A DNA stretch of 64,000 bases, from the NCBI GenBank assembly GCA_011525685.1, contig WYBW01000020.1, forward strand, positions 62,001 to 126,000, given 5' to 3'. Positions 46,217 to 54,598 of this stretch are shown piece by piece. The notes under the pieces were generated by a model. The model saw only the letters and a list, made by a program, of their open reading frames with translations, did not search any database and was not told the DNA's origin. The position numbers and the translations under genes were made by a program. The DNA comes from Verrucomicrobiia bacterium (GTDB lineage Bacteria; Verrucomicrobiota; Verrucomicrobiia; Limisphaerales; JADLHS01). Every line of letters starts with the position of its first letter. Position 1 is the first letter of the stretch.

Positions 46217-47209
46217 TTATGAGTAAGTCACCCGCGGGTCCACAAACGCATACAGGATGTCGGCGAGCAACTGCCCGGCCAGCGTCAGCAGCGAGAACAT
46301 CAGCGTCAGGCCCATGATGACGGGATAATCGCGGTTGGTGATGGAATCCAGGAACAGCAGCCCCATGCCCTGCCAGGTGAAGATGCTTTCGAGAATCACG
46401 AAGCCGCTCAACAAACCGGGCAGCGTCAGGCCGATCAAGGTGACGAACGGGATCAGTGTGTTTCGGAAGGCGTGGCGCACCAGGACTTGAAACGGCGCGA
46501 CGCCCTTGGCCCGCGCGGTGCGGATGTAATCCTGCCGGATGACCTCCTCCATGTTCGATTTCACGAACCGGCTGTAGTAGGCGAGGCTGCCATAAGTGGC
46601 GCACGCCACGGGCAACAGCATGTGAATGAACCGATCCCACAACTTGCCGGCAGCGGACAACTCCGCGTAGTTCATGCTCATCATGCCGCCCAATGGCAAT
46701 TGAAACGGCGTGCCCTCCAGGCGCACGTAAAACAGGTTCAACAACAGCAGCGCCACCACGAACGACGGCACCGAATACAACATGTACAGCAGCGTGCTGA
46801 CCGCGCGTTCATCGGTCCGCCCGGCGCGGGCGGTGGTGTAAAGTCCAAGCGGCACCGCCAGCAGATAAGCCAGCACCAGCGACGTCAACGAGAGGGTGAG
46901 CGTCGGCACAATTCGTTCCCCGATGACGTCGGCGACCGGACGTTTCTCGCGGAACGAACGGCCCAAGTCGAGCTTCGCCAGATTGCCGAGCCATTGGAAG
47001 TAGGCGACCGACCAGTGCCGGTCCAGGCCGTAGATTTTCTCCAGCCGCTGAAGGTCTTCCTCGCTGATCTGCCGGCTGGGGTCGGTTTCGGCCAGGTTCA
47101 TCGTCAACGGTGTCCCGGGCATGTTGCGGATCAGGCCAAAGATCACCATCGTGATCATGCCCAGCGTGATCAACCCAATCAGCAGCCGACGGATGAGATA
47201 GTTGACCAT
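46217..47209 (-). CDS. Dipeptide/oligopeptide ABC transporter permease (DppB/OppB-like)
   Basis: Inner-membrane permease of 330 residues starting MVNYLIRRLLIGLITLGMITMVIF, the usual OppB first helix. A periplasmic region with GLDRHWSVAYFQWLGNLAKLD and LGRSF is followed by five more helices. The coupling loop is YIRTARAKGVAPFQVLVRHAFRN and the C-terminus LLADILYAFVDPRVTY, both diagnostic. The gene starts 6 bases after the substrate-binding protein gene ends. Confidence 0.94.
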   Translation of the reverse strand: MVNYLIRRLLIGLITLGMITMVIFGLIRNMPGTPLTMNLAETDPSRQISEEDLQRLEKIYGLDRHWSVAYFQWLGNLAKLDLGRSFREKRPVADVIGERIVPTLTLSLTSLVLAYLLAVPLGLYTTARAGRTDERAVSTLLYMLYSVPSFVVALLLLNLFYVRLEGTPFQLPLGGMMSMNYAELSAAGKLWDRFIHMLLPVACATYGSLAYYSRFVKSNMEEVIRQDYIRTARAKGVAPFQVLVRHAFRNTLIPFVTLIGLTLPGLLSGFVILESIFTWQGMGLLFLDSITNRDYPVIMGLTLMFSLLTLAGQLLADILYAFVDPRVTYS

Positions 47210-47215
47210 GCGGCG

Positions 47216-49213
47216 TCAGGGTTGGAGCACGGGCTTCCAGATGCTGCCGAAGCCCGGCGAGTAGTTGTAAGGCCCGCGCGGGCTGAAGTTGTAGCCGCGC
47301 AGCCGCTGGTTGAAGGCGTAGAATGAATTCCGGAAATAAAGCCAGGTGTAGGGCTGGTCTTCGTAAAGCAGCAGGTGGATGCGCCGGAAGATTTCCTCGC
47401 GGCGCGTTTCGTCCAATGACCGCAGCGCCTCCTCGAACAGGGCGTCCACCTCGGCGTTGGAATAGCTGATGTAGTTTCGTGGCGCGCCGGTTTTCCAGAT
47501 GTTCTCGTTCGTGTCGGGATACGCGCCCGTGCCCCAGCCGCCCAGGAAGGCGTGAAACTTTTTCTTCAGCGTCTTTTCCTGAAACACCGTGAACTCGAGC
47601 GGGCGCACATGGCAAAGGATGCCCAGCTCGGCCAGGTTCTGGCGCAAGAGATTACAGATCGCGACGCGCTCGGCCATGTTCACCACCAGGATGCTGAATT
47701 CAAAGCGCCGCCGCCGGCCGTCAATCAATTTGTCCCGAATGCCGTCCCCGTCGGTGTCCACCCAGCCGGCTTCGGCCAGCAGGGCTTCGGCGCGGTCCAG
47801 GTTCTGCCGATAGGGCGGCGGTGGTTCGCGCGGCGCCCAGCGCGCCGTGGGATGGAAAATCCCGTTGCACGGCTCGTAAAGACCGTAGAGTAAAACCTTC
47901 AACATTTCCTCGTGGTCGAACGCATAAGACATCGCCTGCCGCACCCGGCGGTCGGAGAAAAATTCGGTGTCGTTGTTCCAGGCAAAGTAAAAATAAACCC
48001 ACTCCAACCCGAAGGCTTTGGTGTTGTTGCGATAAAAGTCCGGGCCGTCAGTCTTGGTTTTCCATTCCTCGGGGCTGAGAATCTTCTCGTCGAGATCGCC
48101 GGCCTTGAGCGCGAGCAGCGCGACGCTGGACTCGGGAATGACGCGAAAACGGACTTCGCGAAAATACGGCGGCTCGCGCACCGGCTGGCCGCGCGGAGAC
48201 ATCCACGTCGCCCGGCGTTGCAGCACGATCTCGCGCCCGACCGTTCGCTGGCGCACCTCGTACGGCCCGCCGGTCACCGGCTCGCGCTCATGCTTCACGT
48301 GATGCGCGCTGTTTTGCAGCGTCGGATCGGCGGCGATGGAGTCCGCGTAGATGTGCCGGGGGATGACCGAGAAGGAGAGATTCCACGGATTGGTGGCCAG
48401 CGGTTCCTTGTGGAAAAACACCAGTGTCCGGTCGTCGTAAGCCTCCACCCATTTGAGCTTCTCGGTGCCGGACCGCTGTGCGGGCACCGGCACCTGGCTG
48501 GACATGATGACCTTGAAGCTGAACACGACGTCATGCGCCGTGATCGGTTTGCCGTCCGACCAGACAAGGTCATCGCGCATCACGACCTTGTCGTAAAGTC
48601 CGTCCGCGCTCGAATGCCACGAAACCACCGTGTCCGACGCGGCAAACAGGTTGAAATCCCAGTCAAATGAGAACAGGCCAAATCCAATCAGCCCGGCCAC
48701 ATCGAACTCCACCGTCGAACTCATCAGCAACGGATTGATGCTGCGCACGTCGGCGCCCGTGTGCCGGACGATGGCCGCGTCCCAGTCCACAGCGTTCGTG
48801 TCCGCCGGCAGCCGGCGCAGCGCGCTGAGGATGCGGGCGTTGGCCTCTGGCGAATCGTTGCGCGACTGCAGCGCCTCCGCCGGGGTGAGCGCAGGCTTTT
48901 CGCCGGCCTGCCGCTGCCGCAACAACTCGATGGCGTCCCGCACCGGTTGAGCCTTCCATTGCACCTTGGCCTCCAACTCGGCCAGTGTCGGTGGAGAGAA
49001 GGGTTGGATCAAATCACCGAGCACAAACTCGGACTTCGCCGCAACGGCAGGTGCGGGGGCCGCATCCTGGGGCGTGGAATCCTTCGGGCGGCAACCGGGA
49101 GCGGCGAGCGTCAGAGCCAGGAGCGCCACCCCGGCCAGTCCCCATCGGCCCGGGAAGCGACGACGAACGGCGCGCGTGGATTGGTCAAGGCTGCGCCGGT
49201 CCGTCATGCGCAA
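47216..49213 (-). CDS. Dipeptide/oligopeptide substrate-binding lipoprotein (SBP_bac_5)
   Basis: Periplasmic binding lipoprotein of 665 residues and the first gene of the minus-strand transporter operon. The signal is LAGVALLALTLAAPGC (lipobox APGC, Cys about 41). The class C fold is seen in LVWSDGKPITAHDVVFSFK, AFDHEEMLKVLLYG and the C-terminal LYEDQPYTWLYFRNSFYAFN. It is longer than typical OppA because of an N-terminal extension of about 100 residues (AVAAKSEFVLGDLIQPFSPP onward). Ligand could be di- or oligopeptides. Confidence 0.92.
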   Translation of the reverse strand: MRMTDRRSLDQSTRAVRRRFPGRWGLAGVALLALTLAAPGCRPKDSTPQDAAPAPAVAAKSEFVLGDLIQPFSPPTLAELEAKVQWKAQPVRDAIELLRQRQAGEKPALTPAEALQSRNDSPEANARILSALRRLPADTNAVDWDAAIVRHTGADVRSINPLLMSSTVEFDVAGLIGFGLFSFDWDFNLFAASDTVVSWHSSADGLYDKVVMRDDLVWSDGKPITAHDVVFSFKVIMSSQVPVPAQRSGTEKLKWVEAYDDRTLVFFHKEPLATNPWNLSFSVIPRHIYADSIAADPTLQNSAHHVKHEREPVTGGPYEVRQRTVGREIVLQRRATWMSPRGQPVREPPYFREVRFRVIPESSVALLALKAGDLDEKILSPEEWKTKTDGPDFYRNNTKAFGLEWVYFYFAWNNDTEFFSDRRVRQAMSYAFDHEEMLKVLLYGLYEPCNGIFHPTARWAPREPPPPYRQNLDRAEALLAEAGWVDTDGDGIRDKLIDGRRRRFEFSILVVNMAERVAICNLLRQNLAELGILCHVRPLEFTVFQEKTLKKKFHAFLGGWGTGAYPDTNENIWKTGAPRNYISYSNAEVDALFEEALRSLDETRREEIFRRIHLLLYEDQPYTWLYFRNSFYAFNQRLRGYNFSPRGPYNYSPGFGSIWKPVLQP

Positions 49214-49359
49214 GAAGGGGTGACACGGCCAATATCATGCGGGTGAAGTTAGTTTTCGCGCCCCGACCCAAGCAAGCCAAATGGCACGGCCTGACAGCCT
49301 GTGTGCATCCTTGCCGGATGGGCTTGATGACCGCGGGCCATTTGCAGAAACTCGGCGGC

Positions 49360-50511
49360 ATGGCCGATGACTCGAATCTGCGCGATCCCTTCCGCGACGC
49401 CCGCCGGAAGGACGGCGTCCTGCAATGCCCCTTTCAGGGCGAATCCATACCCATGCTCCTGCGCCACGCCGACGTGCGGGAGGCGGCGAAGGATTGGAAG
49501 ACTTACAGCTCGGACGCGCCTTTCCGGGTGCCGATTCCCTCCGAGGAGGAGGTGCGGACGATGCGCCAGTTGCCCATTGAAACCAATCCGCCCGAGCACA
49601 CCGAATATCGGGCCATCGTCGAGCCGTTCTTTCAACGCGCCAAGCAGCCGGACGTGATCGCGAAGGTGGCGGCATTGATCAGCGACATGCTCTCCCAGGC
49701 GCTCCACCGGGAGTCCATCGAGATCGTGAGCGAGTTCGCGTTGCCGGTACAATCGCGCGCGCTGACCTACCTGTTGAACGTGCCGGAGTCCGAGGCGGAC
49801 ACCTGGATCGGCTGGGGCATCCACGTCTTCAAGGTCACCGGCGGCGAGTTCAAGAAGGGCATCGTGCTCGAAGACTATCTGCACGCACAGTTCGACCGCG
49901 CCGAGGCCCACCCGGGGGAGGATTTGTTCAGCGCGCTGACGCGGGCCACGTATCGCGGACGCCGGCTCACGCGCGAGGAGATGATGGGGTTTGGCAACCT
50001 CGTCTTCGCCGGCGGACGCGACACAATCATCCACAGCATCTCGTCCATCATCGCCCACCTGGGCCGGAACCCTGCCGACCTGGACTATCTGCGCGAGGAT
50101 CCCCGGAGAATCGTCCTCGCGGGCGAGGAATTCTTCCGCGTCTTCATGCCCTTGACCCACATTGGCCGCGTGTGCCCGGTGGACACCAACGTTCACGGCG
50201 TGCCGGTGAAAGCGGGCGGACGGGTGTCGCTGGCCTGGGCCTCGGCAAACTTCGATGAGACGGTGTTCGAGGCATCGGAACAAATCCGTCTGGGTCGGAA
50301 ACCAAATCCGCATCTTTCTTTCGGCTTCGGGGCGCATCTGTGCCTCGGCGCGGCGCACGCACGGCTGATCGTGCGCAGCCTGCTGGAGACCCTGACCGAA
50401 CGCGTCGCGGAAATCAAAGTGCTGGAGGCCCGGGAGCACATCGAGCACGAGGCCCGCTACGAGCGTTGGAATGGTTATGACTCACTGACGGTGGCCTTCA
50501 AGCCGCGCTGA
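49360..50511 (+). CDS. Cytochrome P450
   Basis: Heme-thiolate monooxygenase of about 383 residues from ATG 49360. Another in-frame ATG at 49318 adds 14 residues, and the true start is uncertain because neither has a strong ribosome-binding site. Hallmarks are the I-helix oxygen-binding FAGGRDTI, K-helix ExxR (EFFR) and heme loop FGFGAHLCLGAAHAR with the axial Cys near 328. Soluble, with no transmembrane anchor. No ferredoxin or reductase gene is adjacent, so redox partners must be elsewhere. Divergent from the peptide transporter; substrate unknown. Confidence 0.92.
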   Translation: MADDSNLRDPFRDARRKDGVLQCPFQGESIPMLLRHADVREAAKDWKTYSSDAPFRVPIPSEEEVRTMRQLPIETNPPEHTEYRAIVEPFFQRAKQPDVIAKVAALISDMLSQALHRESIEIVSEFALPVQSRALTYLLNVPESEADTWIGWGIHVFKVTGGEFKKGIVLEDYLHAQFDRAEAHPGEDLFSALTRATYRGRRLTREEMMGFGNLVFAGGRDTIIHSISSIIAHLGRNPADLDYLREDPRRIVLAGEEFFRVFMPLTHIGRVCPVDTNVHGVPVKAGGRVSLAWASANFDETVFEASEQIRLGRKPNPHLSFGFGAHLCLGAAHARLIVRSLLETLTERVAEIKVLEAREHIEHEARYERWNGYDSLTVAFKPR

Positions 50512-50654
50512 GACACCGCGCCCGGAAGTGGCGGTCAGTTGGACACAGGCTTCGTGCATGGTTGACGACCAAGCGCCTCCGGCGCCTCGCGATCTTACTC
50601 GCGAAAAATCCATGTCCATCCCTGTCTATCCGTGGTTAAATCTTCTCGCACGAT

Positions 50655-52229
50655 ATGGAATACGAAGCGGTCATCGGTCTGGAAACTCACGTCCAGCTCA
50701 AGACGAAATCCAAGATGTGGTGCGGCTGCGCGAATGCCTTCGGCGCGGAGCCGAACACGAATGTCTGCCCTGTCTGTCTCGGCCTGCCCGGCGTGTTGCC
50801 GGTGCCGAACGAGGAGGCATTGCGGCTGACGGTGCTGACCGGTTACCTCCTCAACTGCGAGATTCCGCGCTTCGCCAAGTTCGACCGGAAGAGTTATTTC
50901 TACCCGGACATGCCGAAGAATTACCAGATCACCCAATACGACAAGCCGTCCACCGCGAATGGCTACGTGGAGTTTGAGTTTAGTGGGACAGGCGTCTCGC
51001 CTGTTCAGAGCGGAGCAGGCATCCCGTCGGAAAACAGGCGGGACGCCCATTCCACTATTGCCAGAGTCCGCATCACCCGCGCGCACCTGGAGGAAGATGT
51101 CGGCAAGAGTTTTCATTTCGACCGGAACAGCGGCGTGGATTTTAATCGCGCCGGCGTGCCGCTCATGGAGATCGTTTCCGAGCCGGACATCACCAGCGCG
51201 GACATGGCTTACGAATACCTGAACGCGCTCAAGGAAATCCTTGTGCAGGGCGGCGTGAGCGATTGCGACATGGAAAAGGGCATGGTGCGATGCGACGTAA
51301 ATGTGAGCGTGCGGCCCGTCGGCACCAAGGAACTCGGCGCGAAGATCGAGATCAAAAACATGAACAGTTTTTCCGGCGTGCGCCGCGCCCTCGAATACGA
51401 AATCCCGCGTCAGATCGAAGTGCTCAAAAGTGGCGGCACACTGGTTCAATCCACGCGCCGCTGGGACGAGGTGACCGGAATCACGGAGGAAATGCGCACG
51501 AAGGAACACGCGCACGATTATCGCTACTTCCCCGACCCGGACTTGATGCCTCTGGCACCGGGCGAGGAATGGCTGGCTGAAGTGAAGTTGCGCGTCGTCG
51601 AGTTGCCCCTGGCGCGGAAGCAGCGCTTCATGCGGGACTACCAGTTGCCCGCCAGCGACGCCGAGACATTCAAGAGCGATTTGCCACTGGGCAATTACTT
51701 TGAAGGCATTGCCCAACAGGCGAAGAATCCCAAGGCTGTTGCCAACTGGGTGATCAACAATCTCCGCGCCAAGGTGGCGGAGGCCAATGAGCGTAGGACA
51801 GGCGTCGCGCCTGTCTCCCTTCAAGAGGATCATGCGGAAAAGTCAGATACAGGCGCGACGCCTGTCCTACACGTGACGCTAACCGACCTGAAATTCAAAC
51901 CCGCCGCGCTGCTTGAACTCGTCAGCCTCGTCGAGAACAAAACGATCAACAGTTCCGCCGCGCAGCAGGTCTTCTCCGAAATGTTCGACACCGGCAAGTC
52001 CCCCGCCGCCATCGTTCAGGAGAAAGGCCTGGCCCAGGTCAGCGACACTGGCGCGATTGAAAGATTCTGCGACGAGGTCATCGCCGCACATCCCGGCCCG
52101 GCGAACGATTTCAAATCCGGCAAAACCGCCGCGCTGAATTTCCTCAAGGGCCAGGTGATGAAATTGAGCAAGGGCAAGGCGAACCCGGCGCTCGTCGGCG
52201 AAATTCTGGAGCGAAAGTTGAGAAACTAG
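50655..52229 (+). CDS. gatB: Asp/Glu-tRNA amidotransferase subunit B with two in-frame repeat inserts
   Basis: Subunit B of the GatCAB enzyme, which amidates mischarged Glu-tRNA(Gln) and Asp-tRNA(Asn). Family motifs are complete: YEAVIGLETHVQLKTKSKMW, ANTNVCPVCLGLPGVLP-like segment, KSYFYPDMPKNYQITQYD, RCDVNVSVRP, DYRYFPDPDL and C-terminal GQVMKLSKGKANP. The 524 residues exceed the usual roughly 475 by two inserts, about residues 110-134 (GTGVSPV...) and 380-406 (TGVAPV...TGATPV), each being the translation of a palindromic repeat copy. Both preserve the frame, so the protein should be made. gatA and gatC are not in the window. The 3' 108 bases are duplicated at 53178-53285. Confidence 0.95.
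   Translation: MEYEAVIGLETHVQLKTKSKMWCGCANAFGAEPNTNVCPVCLGLPGVLPVPNEEALRLTVLTGYLLNCEIPRFAKFDRKSYFYPDMPKNYQITQYDKPSTANGYVEFEFSGTGVSPVQSGAGIPSENRRDAHSTIARVRITRAHLEEDVGKSFHFDRNSGVDFNRAGVPLMEIVSEPDITSADMAYEYLNALKEILVQGGVSDCDMEKGMVRCDVNVSVRPVGTKELGAKIEIKNMNSFSGVRRALEYEIPRQIEVLKSGGTLVQSTRRWDEVTGITEEMRTKEHAHDYRYFPDPDLMPLAPGEEWLAEVKLRVVELPLARKQRFMRDYQLPASDAETFKSDLPLGNYFEGIAQQAKNPKAVANWVINNLRAKVAEANERRTGVAPVSLQEDHAEKSDTGATPVLHVTLTDLKFKPAALLELVSLVENKTINSSAAQQVFSEMFDTGKSPAAIVQEKGLAQVSDTGAIERFCDEVIAAHPGPANDFKSGKTAALNFLKGQVMKLSKGKANPALVGEILERKLRN
50983..51055. repeat. Palindromic element copy 1 inside gatB
   Basis: Begins GTGGGACAGGCGTCTCGCCT (from 50983) and ends in a complementary caggcgggacgcc-cattCCAC (to 51055). 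It is in frame with gatB and read as about 25 residues (GTGVSPV at the start, RRDAHST at the end). It lies between the glutamine-transfer region and the RAHLEED motif. Same family as 30077-30209. Confidence 0.88.
51793..51870. repeat. Palindromic element copy 2 inside gatB
   Basis: GTAGGACAGGCGTCGCGCCT (from 51793) and its inverted right end GGCGCGACGCCTGTCCTAC (to 51870). At 78 bases it is exactly 26 codons and keeps the gatB frame, giving a peptide that starts RTGVAPVSLQ and ends DTGATPVL. It sits in the linker between the central helical region and the YqeY-like C-terminal domain. Confidence 0.9.
52114..52221 (+). repeat. Left copy of the duplicated gatB 3' end
   Basis: These 108 bases (end of gatB) match 53178-53285 with 98 identical positions, no gaps and a constant offset of 1064 bases. 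The 91 bases from 52131 match at 86 positions. The two copies bracket the nucleotidyltransferase cassette. Confidence 0.92.
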
Positions 52230-52238
52230 AGTGATCAA

Positions 52239-52796
52239 ATGTCCGCTGAAAAAACCAATCTTACTCGAGACGAGATGCTTGCGGCATTTCAAGCGATGTC
52301 CGCTGAACTGGGGCGCCGAAATGTCAAAGGAGAGCTTTGCCTGCTCGGTGGCGCAGCGATGGTCCTGGCGTATGCCGCGCGGCTCTCCACCAAGGACGTG
52401 GACGCCATCTTCGAACCGACCCGCGTGATCCGCGAGGTAGCCCGGCAGGTAGGCGAGGCTCAGGGCTTTGCCGCAAATTGGCTCAACGACGCCGCCAAAG
52501 GTTATGCTTCAACGCGGCATCAAGCAATCGCGGGAAATCTTCCTCAGTTTCCGAATCTTCGCTTGGTGATGCCGACGCCGGAATATTTGCTCGCGATGAA
52601 ATGCATGGCCTCTCGCATCGGCGCGGTGGAAGGGGATGCAGACGATGTCAATGACGTCATTTTCCTGATCCGCCATCTCGGCCTGAAGAGCGCGCAAGCC
52701 GTCATGGAGGTGGTGTCCGCCTATTATCCGGCCAGTCGCGTTCCCGTCAAAGCGCAGTATCTTGTCGAAGGCTTGTTTGCGGAAGGAAAGATATGA
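52239..52796 (+). CDS. DUF6036-type nucleotidyltransferase-like protein
   Basis: Protein of 185 residues beginning 9 bases after gatB. A minimal nucleotidyltransferase signature is visible: LLGGAAMVLAY (Gly37-Gly38) followed by KDVDAIF (Asp53 and Asp55), then a later PEYLLAMKCMASR helix and DADDVNDVIFLI, a pattern shared with DUF6036 and AbiEii/MNT-type proteins. It overlaps the next small gene by four bases (ATGA), so the two form a translationally coupled pair. A toxin-antitoxin or defence-type role is suggested by family resemblance only. Confidence 0.78.
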   Translation: MSAEKTNLTRDEMLAAFQAMSAELGRRNVKGELCLLGGAAMVLAYAARLSTKDVDAIFEPTRVIREVARQVGEAQGFAANWLNDAAKGYASTRHQAIAGNLPQFPNLRLVMPTPEYLLAMKCMASRIGAVEGDADDVNDVIFLIRHLGLKSAQAVMEVVSAYYPASRVPVKAQYLVEGLFAEGKI

Positions 52797-53173
52797 TTCC
52801 GAAAACCCTGGCTGAAGTTGCGGAACTCGCCGCCCGCGGCGAGTCCTTCGACCTTTGTCTGCGCAATTTCCTGGACGGCTTTTACGCCAATCCCTCCGCC
52901 GAAGCCTTCCGAACCGAGCCACTCAAGCTGGGAGGGCGCGTGCCGCGACACGGTGACATTGAAGACGCGTATCTCGCAGCAACGGCGGAATGGCTGGCAT
53001 CACGATATGATTTGCCGCTGCCAGCTTGGGCTCTTGCGCCCTGGCGTTCGTTGCATCGCCCATGGTTCGCCTCAACGCTGTCAGCGCTCAGGGCGGTCTT
53101 GCTCCACGAAAGTCCGGCCCCGTTTAGGGCGCGTAATCTGTTTGTCAGTGAGAACGCACTAAGCCGGGCGTAA
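52793..53173 (+). CDS. Small partner of the nucleotidyltransferase-like protein
   Basis: Protein of 126 residues whose ATG overlaps the stop of the DUF6036-like gene. The N-terminus (LAEVAELAARGESFDLCLRN) looks helical, and the C-terminus holds a Trp-rich PAWALAPWRSLHRPWF stretch and ends FRARNLFVSENALSRA. I recognise this type of protein as a frequent neighbour of such nucleotidyltransferases but cannot name a domain. A cognate antitoxin or regulatory subunit is inference. Immediately after its stop codon begins the second copy of the gatB tail. Confidence 0.72.
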   Translation: MIPKTLAEVAELAARGESFDLCLRNFLDGFYANPSAEAFRTEPLKLGGRVPRHGDIEDAYLAATAEWLASRYDLPLPAWALAPWRSLHRPWFASTLSALRAVLLHESPAPFRARNLFVSENALSRA

Positions 53174-53293
53174 TGCCAATCAGGCAACGCCTCGGCGCTG
53201 AATTTCCTCGAAGGCCAGGTGATGAAGTTGAGCAAGGGCAAGGCGAACCCGGCGCTCGTCGGCGAAATTCTGGAGCGGAGGTTGAAGGCTTAA
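53174..53293 (+). pseudogene. Detached second copy of the gatB 3' end
   Basis: Directly after the TAA of the small partner gene, this stretch translates in one frame as a GatB C-terminus (SGNASALNFLEGQVMKLS... ERRLKA, then TAA at 53291-53293). Compared with the intact gene it differs by 10 of 108 bases and ends RRLKA instead of RKLRN. It has no start codon or ribosome-binding site of its own, so it is a remnant, probably the tail displaced when the cassette inserted. Confidence 0.85.
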
Positions 53294-53314
53294 GCTTCGG
53301 TCGGCGGTTGAGCG

Positions 53315-54598
53315 TTATAGCAAGATCCGTTTCTTCGCCGGATCGAATCGGGCAACCTTGTTCTTGAGGAATCCCATCATCGCCATGCACATGGCCGCTT
53401 GGACGTAGAGGCCGAACTCAACGTCGCTCACTGGTCTGGCGCGAGTGCGGACACATTCGAGGAAGTTCTTCCAGTGCTCCAGCGTGCTGTTGGGAATGCT
53501 ACCCGGGATTTCGGTCGGTTCGCCTTTGAGCGGGTGAAGCTTGATGTTGCGGAAGCCGGCGCCGAAATCCGTTCCTTCCAGCACGATTGTGCCGCTTTCG
53601 CCGCGAATCACAGGATCGCTGTTGTAGGCGTTGGTCAAGGTGCAGACCAGGTTGATGGAGACGCGCTCGGGATAATCCATGACCATGTTGAACGTGTCCG
53701 GCACTTCACGGCCGTAATCGTCGTATTTGAAAATGCCGCCCGTGCCCACGGCCAGCGACGGGAATTTCAGGCCCAGCGCGCTGATGAACGGCGTAAGAAC
53801 GTGCGGGAACAAATCGGTGGAAGGTCCGCCCGCGTAATCAAGGAAGCTGCGCCAACTGAAAAAGCGTTCGACGCTGAAGGGCTTTTTCGGCGCGTCGCCG
53901 AGGAACGCCTGCCAGTCGAGGTCCGGACCGGGCCTGGCGTTGCGGTCCGGGATGGGCATGCGCTCGCCCCAGTCGCCGTTGCGATAGTAACCCGCGGCCA
54001 CATGCTGGACGCGGCCAATCGCGCCCTGCTGAATCAGTTCCTTCACCTTCAGCCATGCGCTGCTGGAGTTGGCCTGGTTGCCGATCTGAACCACGCGGCC
54101 CAGCTTGCGCGTCTCCTCGAAAAACTTTTTGCTCAACTCGAACTGACTCCAGTGGCCCATCGGCTTCTCGCAATAGACGTCCTTGCCCGCCCGGATGGCA
54201 TCCATCGCCTGCGGAACGTGCAAACGATCCGGCGTGGCGATGCAGACGACGTCCACTTCCTTGTCGGCCAGAAGTTCCCGGTGATCTTTGTAGGCCTTGG
54301 CCTGATAACCTTCGGCGGCGTTGCGCAAACGCGGTCCGTAAGCGTCGCAGACGGCGACGATGCGCAACGGCGCGTCTTGCGTGGTCAGCGCGTGAATCAG
54401 TTGCAGGTGACCGCTGCCGCGTCCGCCACAGCCAATGAAGCCGATGCCGATCCTGTCATTCGCCCCAAGGACGTTTTGCCGGGAAATGAGAGCCGCGGAG
54501 GCCGCCCCGAGCACCACCGCCGATTTGGAGGTGGAGCGGATGAATTCGCGGCGTGTCATGGCAGGCCGAGTGGAGGCAGATTGAAGGGCCGTTTTCAT
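53315..54598 (-). CDS. Tat-exported Gfo/Idh/MocA oxidoreductase
   Basis: Protein of 427 residues. A twin-arginine signal (MTRREFIRSTSKSAVVLGAAS) is followed by a Rossmann fold (IGIGFIGCGGRGSG) and the family motif DVYCEKPMGH. Its C-terminal domain has the Trp/Gly-rich AGGPSTDLFPHVLTPF segment. It shares family and signal type with the copy at 28710, but in sequence detail it is a different subgroup (longer N-terminus, no HHLDIAQW). Convergent with the gatB cassette. Substrate unknown. Confidence 0.9.
   Translation of the reverse strand: MKTALQSASTRPAMTRREFIRSTSKSAVVLGAASAALISRQNVLGANDRIGIGFIGCGGRGSGHLQLIHALTTQDAPLRIVAVCDAYGPRLRNAAEGYQAKAYKDHRELLADKEVDVVCIATPDRLHVPQAMDAIRAGKDVYCEKPMGHWSQFELSKKFFEETRKLGRVVQIGNQANSSSAWLKVKELIQQGAIGRVQHVAAGYYRNGDWGERMPIPDRNARPGPDLDWQAFLGDAPKKPFSVERFFSWRSFLDYAGGPSTDLFPHVLTPFISALGLKFPSLAVGTGGIFKYDDYGREVPDTFNMVMDYPERVSINLVCTLTNAYNSDPVIRGESGTIVLEGTDFGAGFRNIKLHPLKGEPTEIPGSIPNSTLEHWKNFLECVRTRARPVSDVEFGLYVQAAMCMAMMGFLKNKVARFDPAKKRILL

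Noticed and set aside
50512-50654. Phrase-like sequence before gatB (ccatgtccatccctgtctatccgtgg)
   Set aside because: It resembles a repeat seen in related genomes, but I found no second copy in this window and cannot support a function.
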